Shown: piece by piece, positions 18,591 to 26,779 of the stretch | Numbering within the stretch: position 1 is the first letter of the stretch | Layout: each line of letters begins with the position of its first letter | From: Streptomyces sp. JB150 | GTDB lineage: Bacteria > Actinomycetota > Actinomycetes > Streptomycetales > Streptomycetaceae | NCBI RefSeq assembly: GCF_011193355.1 | Contig: NZ_CP049780.1 | Coordinates: 6,299,798-6,363,797 of the forward strand | Direction of reading: 5' to 3' | Length of the DNA: 64,000 bases | Notes under the pieces: model-generated | Seen by the model: only the letters and a program-made list of their open reading frames with translations | Database searches by the model: none | What the model was told of the DNA's origin: nothing | Program-made: the position numbers and the translations under genes

Positions 18591-19436
18591 CTACGGCAGC
18601 TGTGCCGCCCGCGCCTCGCGTCGGTTGTCGCGGAAGTTGTTCACCCGGCGGGCCGTGGCGAACAGGGGGATCACCGCGCCGAGGACCAGCTGGAGCGCGC
18701 AGCCGGTCTGGAGGAGCAGCTGGCCGCCGGGGGCGTCGAAGGCCCAGGCGGCGAGGAGACCCATCGCGGAGACGATCCAGGAGAGCATCGCGACCGCCAG
18801 CGGGCCGCGCGGCTTCGGGTACTCGACCCGGCTGACCATCAGCCACGCCGTGCCGAGGATCGCCAGCAGGGTCGCCACGAAGGGCAGCTCCAGCAGGACG
18901 ATCGAGACCACCGTCAGCGCGCCGAAGGGGCTCGGCATGCCCTGGAAGGTGCCGTCCTTGACCGTGACGCAGCTGAATCTCGCGAGCCGGAGCACCACCG
19001 CCAGCAGCACGACGATCGCGCCGACCGCCGCCACCCGCTGGTGCGCGTCGTCCGCGACCATGCCGTAGACCAGGACGAAGTACGCCGGCGCCAGGCCGAA
19101 GCTGATCAGGTCCGAGAGGTTGTCCAGCTCCGCGCCCATCGGCGACGAGCGCAGCTTGCGCGCCACCAGGCCGTCGAACAGGTCGAAGACCGCCGCGCAC
19201 AGCATCAGGATCACCGCCGTGGCGGCGCTGTGGCGGGCCATGCCGGTCTCTTGGCTCCCCGTGAGGTGCGGGATCAGGATGCCGGTGGTGGTGAAGTACA
19301 CCGCCATGAAGCCGCACGTGGCGTTGCCGAGGGTGAGCGTGTCCGCTATCGACAGGCGGAGCGAGAGCGGCATCTCCTCCTCGTCGTCCTCGATGGCCTC
19401 GGGGACCCAGCCCGGCTGCGCCTCCGGATCAGTCAC
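18591..19436 (-). CDS. pssA: CDP-diacylglycerol--serine O-phosphatidyltransferase
   Basis: Membrane enzyme joining serine to CDP-diacylglycerol to make phosphatidylserine. The CDP-alcohol phosphotransferase signature is complete: D-G-x2-A-R-x8-G-x3-D-x3-D in DGLVARKLRSSPMGAELDNL plus SD. About eight hydrophobic helices fill the 281 residues after an acidic N-terminus. The GTG start at 19436 overlaps the psd stop by 8 nt; a TTG at 19442 is an alternative. The gene follows psd, so the two make phosphatidylethanolamine as a coupled pair. Confidence 0.93.
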   Translation of the reverse strand: MTDPEAQPGWVPEAIEDDEEEMPLSLRLSIADTLTLGNATCGFMAVYFTTTGILIPHLTGSQETGMARHSAATAVILMLCAAVFDLFDGLVARKLRSSPMGAELDNLSDLISFGLAPAYFVLVYGMVADDAHQRVAAVGAIVVLLAVVLRLARFSCVTVKDGTFQGMPSPFGALTVVSIVLLELPFVATLLAILGTAWLMVSRVEYPKPRGPLAVAMLSWIVSAMGLLAAWAFDAPGGQLLLQTGCALQLVLGAVIPLFATARRVNNFRDNRREARAAQLP

Positions 19437-20085
19437 GGTCAATGCGAGTCACCCCAGCCACTGTCTTCTGGCCGACCTCCACCGCGACCTCCACGCCCTC
19501 CGGCAGGTACAGGTCGACCCGCGAGCCGAAGCGGATCAGGCCGATCCGCTCGCCCTGCTCCACCTTGGTGCCCTCGGGGACGTACGGCACGATCCGGCGG
19601 GCGACCGCGCCGGCGATCTGGATCATCTCGATGTCGCCCAGCTCGGTGTCGAAGTGCCACACGACCCGCTCGTTGTTCTCGCTCTCCTTGTTGAAAGCGG
19701 GAACGAAACCGCCCGGGATGTGCTCCACCGACGTCACCGTGCCCGCCAGGGGGGCGCGGTTGACGTGGACGTTGAGCGGGCTCATGAAGATCGCGACCCG
19801 GGTCCGGCCGTCCTTCCACGGCATGATGCTCTGCACCACACCGTCGGCGGGCGAGATGACCCGGCCCGTGGCGATCTCGCGCTCGGGGTCGCGGAAGAAC
19901 CACAGCATCCCCGCCGCGAGCGCGGTGGCGGGAACGGCGACGGCCTTGGCGGCGCCGGAGCGGCGCGCCCGGGCCAGGCTGAGGGCTGCGGTGGCGACGG
20001 TCGGGAGAAGCCACGGCGATGCTCCGCGCGCGAGGCGTACGCCGACTCGGCTGTCGCGAGGTGCAGAGGTTTGGCTGTGGGGCAT
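19429..20085 (-). CDS. psd: Phosphatidylserine decarboxylase proenzyme
   Basis: Converts phosphatidylserine to phosphatidylethanolamine using a pyruvoyl group formed by self-cleavage. The 218-residue short-type enzyme has an N-terminal hydrophobic anchor, VISPADGVVQS, SPLNVHVNRAPLAG and the cleavage site FGSRVDLYLP, where the Gly-Ser bond is cut. The serine becomes the pyruvoyl group. The start is the ATG at 20085; conserved sequence begins soon after. It is the first gene of a two-gene unit with pssA. Confidence 0.94.
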   Translation of the reverse strand: MPHSQTSAPRDSRVGVRLARGASPWLLPTVATAALSLARARRSGAAKAVAVPATALAAGMLWFFRDPEREIATGRVISPADGVVQSIMPWKDGRTRVAIFMSPLNVHVNRAPLAGTVTSVEHIPGGFVPAFNKESENNERVVWHFDTELGDIEMIQIAGAVARRIVPYVPEGTKVEQGERIGLIRFGSRVDLYLPEGVEVAVEVGQKTVAGVTRIDRD

Positions 20086-20211
20086 GAATGACCTTCGTAG
20101 CGGAATGATGCCGCGCTTCTGACGGGGGGACGGCGGCTTTCCCGCGATCGTAGCGGCTAACCGCCACAACTGGGTAAGTCAGGAAGCCGAGTCGGCGGCC
20201 GAAGAGTGCCT

Positions 20212-20248
20212 ACGGGGTGTGATCTTCTTCTCGAAGAAAACACCCCGT
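20212..20248. terminator. Hairpin downstream of the EMC operon
   Basis: Outer arms ACGGGGTGT (20212-20220) and ACACCCCGT (20240-20248) enclose an inner TTCTTC-tc-GAAGAA stem. It begins 10 bp beyond the methylsuccinyl-CoA dehydrogenase stop and is well placed to end the operon transcript. Confidence 0.8.
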
Positions 20249-20257
20249 CCCGGACAT

Positions 20258-21463
20258 TCAGCCCTGGAATCGATACTCTTCGAGCAGCCTGCGCCCGATG
20301 ATCATTTTCTGGATCTCGGCGGTACCTTCACCGATGAGCAGCATCGGTGCCTCGCGGTAGAGGCGCTCGATCTCGTACTCCTTGGAGAAGCCGTAGCCGC
20401 CGTGGATCCGGAAGGCGTCCTCGACGACCTCCTTGCAGTACTCGGAGGCGAGGTACTTCGCCATCCCTGCTTCGAGGTCGTTTCGCTCCCCGGAGTCCTT
20501 TTTGCGCGCTGCGTTCACCATCATGGCATGAGCGGCCTCGACCTTGGTAGCCATCTCGGCGAGCTTGAACTGGATCGCCTGGTGCTGGGCGATCGGCTTG
20601 CCGAAGGTGTGACGCTGCTGGGCGTACCGGACGCCCAGCTCGAACGCACGCTGAGCGACGCCGCAACCACGCGCCGCGACATTGACGCGGCCGACCTCGA
20701 CGCCGTCCATCATCTGGTAAAAACCGCGTCCGGTGACCCCGCCGAGCACCCGGTCGGCGGGAATCCGCAGGCCATCCATGATGAGCTCGGTGGTGTCCAC
20801 CCCCTTGTACCCCATCTTGTCGATCTTGCCCGGAATGGTCAGACCCGGGCGGACCTCACCGAAGCCGGGCTCCTTCTCGACGAGGAAGGTGGTCATCGAC
20901 TTGTGGGGCGCGGTGCCCTCGGGGTGTCCTTTGTCACTTCGCACCAGAACGGCCACCAGCGAGGACGTGCCGCCGTTCGTCAGCCACATCTTCTGGCCCG
21001 TGAGGACGTACTCGTCGCCGTCCCTGACCGCCTTCGATGTGATCGCCGACACATCGGAGCCCAGCCCCGGCTCCGACATCGAGAAGGCGCCGCGGATGTC
21101 GCCGGCCGCCATGCGCGGCAGGAAGTGGTCCTTCTGCTCCTGCGTGCCGTGCTGCTTGAGCATGTACGCCACGATGAAGTGCGTGTTGATGATGCCGGAG
21201 ACCGACATCCAGCCGCGGGCGATCTCCTCCACGCACAGCGCGTACGTCAGCAGCGACTCGCCCAGACCCCCGTACTCCTCGGGGATCATCAGACCGAACA
21301 GCCCCAGCTCCTTCAGGCCGTCCACGATCGCTTGCGGGTACTCGTCGCGGTGCTCCAGCTCCGTCGCGACGGGAATGATCTCCTTGTCCACGAACTCCCG
21401 GACCGTGGCGAGGATCTCCCGCTGGACGTCCGTGAGGCCGTGGGTCTGGGCGAGACGGGCCAT
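20258..21463 (-). CDS. mcd: Acyl-CoA dehydrogenase, probable methylsuccinyl-CoA dehydrogenase of the EMC pathway
   Basis: FAD enzyme predicted to oxidise (2S)-methylsuccinyl-CoA to mesaconyl-CoA. The 401 residues show the normal acyl-CoA dehydrogenase order: helical N-domain, SMSEPGLGSDVSAI and KMWLTNG in the beta domain, then RHTFGKPIAQHQ and the C-terminal HGGYGFSKEYEIERLYREAP segment, where the catalytic base of this family sits. GGAGAAG stands 5 nt before the ATG at 21463. The specific substrate is inferred from its place as the last gene after ccr, ecm, mcl and the MaoC hydratase; on sequence alone it is a short/branched-chain acyl-CoA dehydrogenase. Confidence 0.88.
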   Translation of the reverse strand: MARLAQTHGLTDVQREILATVREFVDKEIIPVATELEHRDEYPQAIVDGLKELGLFGLMIPEEYGGLGESLLTYALCVEEIARGWMSVSGIINTHFIVAYMLKQHGTQEQKDHFLPRMAAGDIRGAFSMSEPGLGSDVSAITSKAVRDGDEYVLTGQKMWLTNGGTSSLVAVLVRSDKGHPEGTAPHKSMTTFLVEKEPGFGEVRPGLTIPGKIDKMGYKGVDTTELIMDGLRIPADRVLGGVTGRGFYQMMDGVEVGRVNVAARGCGVAQRAFELGVRYAQQRHTFGKPIAQHQAIQFKLAEMATKVEAAHAMMVNAARKKDSGERNDLEAGMAKYLASEYCKEVVEDAFRIHGGYGFSKEYEIERLYREAPMLLIGEGTAEIQKMIIGRRLLEEYRFQG

Positions 21464-21465
21464 GG

Positions 21466-21978
21466 TTACTTCTCCTGCTCCTTGAGCCGGGGGCGGCCCG
21501 GCTGCTCGCCGCCGCGCTCCTTGATGTACGTCTCGGTGGGCACCATCACCTTGCGGCGGAAGACGCAGACCAGCGTGCCGTCCTGCTTGTAGCCCTTGGT
21601 CTCGACGTAGACGATGCCGCGGTCGTTCTTCGACTTCGACGGCCACTTGTCGAGCACGGTCGTCTCGCCGTAGACCGTGTCGCCGTGGAAGGTCGGCGCC
21701 ACGTGCTTCAGCGACTCGATCTCCAGGTTGGCGATCGCCTTGCCGGAGATGTCCGGCACGCTCATGCCGAGCAGCAGGGAGTAGATGTAGTTCCCGACGA
21801 CGACGTTCTTGCCGAAGTCCGTCGTCCGCTCCGCGTAGTTCGCGTCCATGTGGAGCGGGTGGTGGTTCATGGTGAGGAGACAGAACAGGTGGTCGTCGTA
21901 CTCCGTGACCGTCTTGCCCGGCCAGTGCTTGTACACCGCGCCGACCTCGAACTCCTCGTAGGTCCGTCCGAACTGCAT
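21466..21978 (-). CDS. MaoC-family hydratase, probable mesaconyl-CoA hydratase
   Basis: Hot-dog-fold hydratase of 170 aa predicted to interconvert mesaconyl-CoA and beta-methylmalyl-CoA. The N-terminal segment (GRTYEEFEVGAVYKHWPGKTV) and the hydratase-2-like NHHPLHMDANYAERTDFG-like region, with its Asp/His pair, identify the MaoC family. The proteobacterial Mch enzymes I know are about twice this length, so the short form is a difference. The gene is tightly packed: 5 nt after mcl and 2 nt before mcd. Confidence 0.85.
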   Translation of the reverse strand: MQFGRTYEEFEVGAVYKHWPGKTVTEYDDHLFCLLTMNHHPLHMDANYAERTTDFGKNVVVGNYIYSLLLGMSVPDISGKAIANLEIESLKHVAPTFHGDTVYGETTVLDKWPSKSKNDRGIVYVETKGYKQDGTLVCVFRRKVMVPTETYIKERGGEQPGRPRLKEQEK

Positions 21979-21983
21979 GGCGC

Positions 21984-22946
21984 TCAGCCCTCCGGGATCT
22001 CGAACGTGCTGGTGCGCCGCATCCCGGCGGCGCGGCCCTTGCCCGCGATGACCAGGGCCATCTTGCGGCTGGCCTCGTCGATCATCTCGTCGCCGAGCAT
22101 CGCCGAGCCCTTCTTGCCGCCCGCCTCGGACGTGTAGTAGTCGTACGCGTCGAGGATCAGCTCGGCGTGGTCGTAGTCCTCCTGGGAGGGCGAGAAGACC
22201 TCGTTGGCGGCGTCCACCTGGCCCGGGTGCAGCACCCACTTGCCGTCGAAGCCGAGCGCGGCGGCGCGGCCGGCGACCTCGCGGAAGCCGTCGACGTTGC
22301 GGATCTGCAGGTAGGGGCCGTCGATCGCCTGCAGATCGTTGGCGCGGGCCGCCATCAGGATCTTCATCAGGATGTAGTGGTAGGCGTCCGCCGGGTAGCC
22401 GGGCGGCTGCTCGCCCACGACCAGCGACTTCATGTTGATCGACGCCATGAAGTCGGCCGGGCCGAAGATGATCGTCTCGATGCGCGGGGAGGCCTGCGCG
22501 ATCTCGTTGACGTTGTTCAGGCCCTGCGCGTTCTCGATCTGCGCCTCGATGCCGATCCGGCCGACCTCGAAGCCCATGGTCTTCTCGATCTGGGTGAGGA
22601 GGAGGTCCAGCGCGACGACCTGCTGGGCGTTCTGGACCTTGGGCAGCATGATGCAGTCCAGGTTCGGGCCGGCGCCCTCGACGACCGTGACGACGTCGCG
22701 GTACGTCCACTCGGTCGTCCAGTCGTTGACGCGGACCACGCGCGTCTTGCCGGTCCAGTCACCCTCGTTGAGGAACTTCACGATGGTGTGCCGCGCCTCG
22801 GGCTTGGCGAGCGGCGCGCACGCGTCCTCCAGGTCCAGGAAGACCTGGTCCGCCGGGAGGCCCTGCGCCTTCTCCAAGAAGCGCGGGTTCGAGCCCGGTA
22901 CGGCCAGGCAGGAGCGCCGCGGGCGAAGGCGGTTGACGGTGGTCAT
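21984..22946 (-). CDS. mcl: HpcH/HpaI (CitE-like) lyase, probable L-malyl-CoA/beta-methylmalyl-CoA lyase
   Basis: TIM-barrel lyase of 320 aa that in the EMC pathway splits beta-methylmalyl-CoA into glyoxylate and propionyl-CoA. Family features are RSCLAVPGSNPRFLEKAQ, the acidic VFLDLEDACAP metal segment, IMLPKVQNAQQV, IEAQIENAQGLNN with its Mg-binding Glu, FGPADFMASI, and GKWVLHPGQV. The ATG at 22946 overlaps the ecm stop (ATGA), so the two are translationally coupled. Substrate is assigned from operon context. Confidence 0.9.
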   Translation of the reverse strand: MTTVNRLRPRRSCLAVPGSNPRFLEKAQGLPADQVFLDLEDACAPLAKPEARHTIVKFLNEGDWTGKTRVVRVNDWTTEWTYRDVVTVVEGAGPNLDCIMLPKVQNAQQVVALDLLLTQIEKTMGFEVGRIGIEAQIENAQGLNNVNEIAQASPRIETIIFGPADFMASINMKSLVVGEQPPGYPADAYHYILMKILMAARANDLQAIDGPYLQIRNVDGFREVAGRAAALGFDGKWVLHPGQVDAANEVFSPSQEDYDHAELILDAYDYYTSEAGGKKGSAMLGDEMIDEASRKMALVIAGKGRAAGMRRTSTFEIPEG

Positions 22947-24991
22947 GCGGGGACCTCCAGGGGGTCGAGCTTGTTCGCTTTCCGGATCTCGTCGACGATG
23001 CGGCCGATGATTCCGGTGATGTCGAAGTCCTTCGGGGTGAAGACCGCGGCCACTCCGGCGGCGCGCAGCTGTTCGGCGTCACCGTTCGGGATGATGCCAC
23101 CTGCGATCACCGGGATATCTGTGGCACCGGCCACACGCAGCCGGTCGAGCACGTCCGGCACCAGCTGCGCGTGCGAGCCGGAGAGGATGGACAGGCCGAC
23201 CGCGTGCACGTCCTCCGCGAGGGCGGCGTCCACGATCTGCTCCGGGGTGAGCCGGATGCCCTGGTAGACCACCTCGAAGCCGGCGTCGCGGGCCCGCACG
23301 GCGATCTGCTCGGCGCCGTTGGAGTGCCCGTCCAGGCCCGGCTTGCCGACCAGGAAGCGCAGCTTGCCGACACCCATCTCGCGGGCGGTCAGCTCCACCT
23401 TGCGGCGCACCCCGGCCAGCTGGGAGCCCTCCTCGGCGGGCACGGCCACCGGGGCCGACGAGACGCCCGTGGGCGCCCGGAACTCGCCGAACACCTCGCG
23501 CAGGGCCCCGGCCCACTCGCCGGTCGTGACCCCGGCGCGGGCGCACTCCAGGGTGGCCTCCATCAGGTTCTCGGTGCCGCGCGCGGCCTCCTTCAGCCGC
23601 TCCAGCGCCTTGCAGGGGCGCGGGTGGTTGAAGGGCGGCTGGTAGCGGGTGTCGCGCCAGTGCCGCAGCGACTCGACGACGCGGGCCTCGACGGCCGGGT
23701 CGACCGTCTGGATCGCCGTGTCCAGGTCGGCGGTCAGCGGGTTGGGCTCGGTCGACTCGAAGATGTTGACCCCGACGATCTTCTCCTGGCCGGACTCGAT
23801 CCGCGCCCGGCGCTCGGCGTGCGAGGCGACCAGCTGCGACTTGAGGTAGCCGGACTCGACGGCCGCCATCGCGCCGCCCATCTCCTGGATGCGGTCGATC
23901 TCCGCGAGCGAGGCCTCGACCAGCTCGGCGACCTTCGCCTCGATCACCTTCGAGCCCTCGAAGATGTCGTCGTACTCCAGCAGGTCGCTCTCGTAGGCGA
24001 GCACCTGCTGGATGCGCAGCGACCACTGCTGGTCCCAGGGGCGGGGCAGGCCGAGGGCCTCGTTCCAGGCCGGGAGCTGGACGGCGCGGGCGCGGGCGTC
24101 CTTGGACAGCGTCACGGCCAGCATCTCCAGCACGATTCGCTGGACGTTGTTCTCCGGCTGCGCCTCGGTCAGGCCGAGGGAGTTCACCTGGACGCCGTAG
24201 CGGAAGCGGCGCTGCTTGGGGTTCTCGATGCCGTACCGCTCACGCGTGATCGTGTCCCAGATGCGGCCGAACGCCCGCATCTTGCACATCTCCTCGACGA
24301 AGCGGACACCCGCGTTGACGAAGAAGGAGATGCGGGCGACGACGTCGCCCATGCGCTCCCGCGGCACCTGCCCGGAGTCGCGCACGGCGTCCAGGACGGC
24401 GATCGCGGTGGACATCGCGTACGCGATCTCCTGCACCGGTGTGGCCCCGGCCTCCTGCAGGTGGTAGCTGCAGATGTTGATCGGGTTCCACTTCGGGATG
24501 TGGGAGACCGTGTACGCGATCATGTCCGTCGTCAGCCGGAGCGACGGGCCCGGCGGGAAGACGTGGGTGCCGCGGGACAGGTACTCCTTGACGATGTCGT
24601 TCTGGGTCGTCCCCTGGAGCCTGGTGATGTCCGCGCCCTGCTCCTCGGCGACGACCTGGTAGAGCGCCAGCAGCCACATGGCGGTGGCGTTGATCGTCAT
24701 CGAGGTGTTCATCTGCTCCAGGGGGATGTCCTGGAACAGCCGGCGCATGTCACCGAGGTGCGCGACGGGCACCCCGACCCGGCCGACCTCGCCGCGGGCG
24801 AGGACGTGGTCCGGGTCGTAGCCGGTCTGGGTCGGCAGGTCGAACGCCACCGACAGACCCGTCTGGCCCTTGGCGAGGTTGCGCCGGTACAGCTCGTTGG
24901 ACGCCTCGGCCGTGGAGTGACCGGCGTAGGTGCGCATGAGCCACGGCCGGTCCTTCTCCCGCCTGCCGTCGGCGGGCTGACGCTCAGTCAT
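22943..24991 (-). CDS. ecm: Ethylmalonyl-CoA mutase (MeaA-like), B12-dependent
   Basis: Coenzyme-B12 mutase of 682 aa converting ethylmalonyl-CoA to methylsuccinyl-CoA. The N-terminal two-thirds is the CoA-binding TIM barrel (GLSVAFDLPTQTGYD, MNTSMTINATAMWLL, GTTQNDIVKEYLSRG, NPINICSYHLQEAGATP). The C-terminal B12 domain has the lower-axial-ligand motif D-x-H-x-x-G in GLDGHSNG and LSGSH-like LSILSGSHAQL. It resembles methylmalonyl-CoA mutase, but clustering with ccr identifies it as the ethylmalonyl type. Its start is 18 nt downstream of the ccr stop. Confidence 0.92.
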   Translation of the reverse strand: MTERQPADGRREKDRPWLMRTYAGHSTAEASNELYRRNLAKGQTGLSVAFDLPTQTGYDPDHVLARGEVGRVGVPVAHLGDMRRLFQDIPLEQMNTSMTINATAMWLLALYQVVAEEQGADITRLQGTTQNDIVKEYLSRGTHVFPPGPSLRLTTDMIAYTVSHIPKWNPINICSYHLQEAGATPVQEIAYAMSTAIAVLDAVRDSGQVPRERMGDVVARISFFVNAGVRFVEEMCKMRAFGRIWDTITRERYGIENPKQRRFRYGVQVNSLGLTEAQPENNVQRIVLEMLAVTLSKDARARAVQLPAWNEALGLPRPWDQQWSLRIQQVLAYESDLLEYDDIFEGSKVIEAKVAELVEASLAEIDRIQEMGGAMAAVESGYLKSQLVASHAERRARIESGQEKIVGVNIFESTEPNPLTADLDTAIQTVDPAVEARVVESLRHWRDTRYQPPFNHPRPCKALERLKEAARGTENLMEATLECARAGVTTGEWAGALREVFGEFRAPTGVSSAPVAVPAEEGSQLAGVRRKVELTAREMGVGKLRFLVGKPGLDGHSNGAEQIAVRARDAGFEVVYQGIRLTPEQIVDAALAEDVHAVGLSILSGSHAQLVPDVLDRLRVAGATDIPVIAGGIIPNGDAEQLRAAGVAAVFTPKDFDITGIIGRIVDEIRKANKLDPLEVPA

Positions 24992-25009
24992 CTATGACCC
25001 CGGGTGTCC

Positions 25010-26353
25010 TCAGATGTTGCGGAAGCGGTTGATGGCGTCGATGTGCCGGGCGCGCATCTCCTCGTCGCGGACGCCCAGGCCCTCCTCGGGCGCCAGGCAC
25101 AGCACGCCGACCTTGCCCTGGTGCAGGTTGCGGTGGACGTCGTAGGCGGCCTGGCCGGTGTCCTCGAGGCGGTACGTCTTCGACAGCGTGGGGTGGATCT
25201 TGCCCTTGGCGATGAGGCGGTTGGCCTCGTACGCCTCGCGGTAGTTGGCGAAGTGCGAGCCGATGATCCGCTTCAGCGACATCCACAGGTAGCGGTTGTC
25301 GTACTCGTGCATGTAGCCCGAGGTCGAGGCGCAGGTGGTGATGGTGCCGCCCTTGCGGGTGACGTAGACGGACGCGCCGAAGGTCTCGCGGCCGGGGTGC
25401 TCGAAGACGATGTCGATGTCCTCGCCGCCGGTGAGTTCGCGGATGCGCTTGCCGAAGCGCTTCCACTCCTTGGGGTCCTGGGTGTGCTCGTCCTTCCAGA
25501 ACCTGTAGCCCTCGGCGTTGCGGTCGATGACGTGCTCGGCGCCCATCTTCCGGCAGATCTCGGCCTTCTCCGGCGAGGAGACGACACAGATCGGGGTGGC
25601 GCCGCCGGCCAGGGCGAACTGGGTGGCGTAGGAGCCGAGACCGCCGCTCGCGCCCCAGATCAGGACGTTGTCGCCCTGCTTCATGGCGGCGCCGTTGCGG
25701 GAGACGAGCTGCCGGTAGGCGGTGGAGTTGACCAGGCCGGGGGCGGCGGCCTCCTCCCAGGTGAGGTGCTTCGGCTTCGGCATGAGCTGGTTGGTCTTCA
25801 CCAGCGCGATCTCGGCGAGGCCGCCGAAGTTGGTCTCGAAGCCCCAGATGCGCTGCTCGGGGTCGAGCATGGTGTCGTCGTGGCCGTCGGGGGACTCCAG
25901 CTCGACGCTCAGACAGTGCGCGACGACCTCGTCGCCGGGCTTCCAGGCGTTGACGCCGGGACCGGTGCGCAGGACGACGCCCGCGAGGTCCGAGCCGATG
26001 ATGTGGTACGGCAGGTCGTGCCGCTTGGTCAGCGGGGACAGCTTGCCGTAGCGCTCCAGGAAGGCGAACGTGGACACCGGCTCGAAGATCGAGGTCCACA
26101 CCGAGTTGTAGTTGACCGAGGAGGCCATGACGGCCACCAGGGCCTCGCCCGGGCCGAGTTCCGGAACCGGCACCTCGTCCAGGTGGATGGACTTGCGCGG
26201 GTCCTTGTCGCGGGTCTGCAGGCCCGCGAACATCTCGACCTCGTCCTTGTGGACGGTGATCGCGCGGTACGACTCGGGGAGCGGCAGGTTGGCGAAGTCG
26301 GCCGAGCCGGCCTCGCGGGACTGGATCGCGTCCAGGATGTCCTTCACGGTCAC
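25010..26353 (-). CDS. ccr: Crotonyl-CoA carboxylase/reductase
   Basis: Reductive carboxylase of 447 aa that makes ethylmalonyl-CoA from crotonyl-CoA, CO2 and NADPH, the key step of the EMC pathway. It also supplies ethylmalonyl-CoA for polyketides. It is a medium-chain dehydrogenase/reductase with VMASSVNYNSVWTSIF, HIIGSDLAGVV, the NADPH motif IWGASGGLGSYATQFA, and the carboxylase-specific FEHPGRETFGASVYVT and RIIGSHFANYREA segments. The start is GTG at 26353, with GGAGG 7 nt upstream. It is the first gene of the operon, with a promoter about 230 bp upstream and a hairpin in the leader. Confidence 0.95.
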   Translation of the reverse strand: MTVKDILDAIQSREAGSADFANLPLPESYRAITVHKDEVEMFAGLQTRDKDPRKSIHLDEVPVPELGPGEALVAVMASSVNYNSVWTSIFEPVSTFAFLERYGKLSPLTKRHDLPYHIIGSDLAGVVLRTGPGVNAWKPGDEVVAHCLSVELESPDGHDDTMLDPEQRIWGFETNFGGLAEIALVKTNQLMPKPKHLTWEEAAAPGLVNSTAYRQLVSRNGAAMKQGDNVLIWGASGGLGSYATQFALAGGATPICVVSSPEKAEICRKMGAEHVIDRNAEGYRFWKDEHTQDPKEWKRFGKRIRELTGGEDIDIVFEHPGRETFGASVYVTRKGGTITTCASTSGYMHEYDNRYLWMSLKRIIGSHFANYREAYEANRLIAKGKIHPTLSKTYRLEDTGQAAYDVHRNLHQGKVGVLCLAPEEGLGVRDEEMRARHIDAINRFRNI

Positions 26354-26372
26354 GGTGTTGCCTCCGGCGATG

Positions 26373-26395
26373 AGCGCCCTCGAGGGAAGGGCGCT
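26373..26395 (-). promoter_or_regulatory. Leader hairpin just upstream of the ccr ribosome binding site
   Basis: AGCGCCCT (26373-26380) and AGGGCGCT (26388-26395) form a perfect 8-bp stem with a 7-nt loop in the 5' untranslated region. It ends 7 nt before the GGAGG. It may stabilise the leader, bind a regulator or modulate ribosome access. Confidence 0.5.
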
Positions 26396-26583
26396 GAGGG
26401 TTACGTCGGTGCTGCTGAGGGGTGAGGGTTTTCGGGGTGCCGTCGGTTCGGCGGGTGGTGCTTCGGCAGCGCGTTGTGGCGCGGGAGGGTGCCTGTGACG
26501 CAGGCGTCCGGGCGCGCGGGCCATGGGCTCGCGGGGACAGTCGCCGCACAGTGATCGGGTGCGCCGGCCGCCCGGACACCCTC

Positions 26584-26612
26584 AACGTATGGCACGCCGT
26601 GTCAGGTGACAA
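26584..26612 (-). promoter_or_regulatory. Candidate ccr operon promoter with overlapping palindrome
   Basis: Read on the minus strand, TTGTCA (26612-26607) and TACGTT (26589-26584) are 17 bp apart, a good -35/-10 match. TGTCA-CC-TGACA (26600-26611) is a perfect inverted repeat covering the -35 box and could be the operator of a repressor, for example the adjacent TetR protein. The predicted leader is about 225 nt. Confidence 0.6.
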
Positions 26613-26723
26613 GGCACTGGGTGCCAGAAGTTGCTCTCAGATGAATTCTTTACCCGACAGATGAGCGATGATCGATCGAAGGGGGTCTTCGAGAGGGGGG
26701 AAAAGGGGCTCTGACATGCCAAA

Positions 26724-26747
26724 ACGGCCACCCCGTGGGGTGGCCGT
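26724..26747 (-). terminator. Terminator after tetR
   Basis: ACGGCCACCCC (26724-26734) and GGGGTGGCCGT (26737-26747) form a perfect 11-bp stem, 32 bp beyond the tetR stop. It separates tetR from the ccr operon, which is read in the same direction. Confidence 0.8.
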
Positions 26748-26779
26748 CATCACATCGTGCGCGCGGGCCGGCGCGGCGG

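Larger units (their letters stand above)
26354..26779. other. Intergenic control region between tetR and ccr
   Basis: About 425 bp without a convincing gene. It holds, from ccr outwards, the ccr ribosome binding site, a leader hairpin, a promoter with a palindrome over its -35 box, and the terminator after tetR. Base composition is less GC-rich around 26620-26710 than in the flanking genes. Confidence 0.7.
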
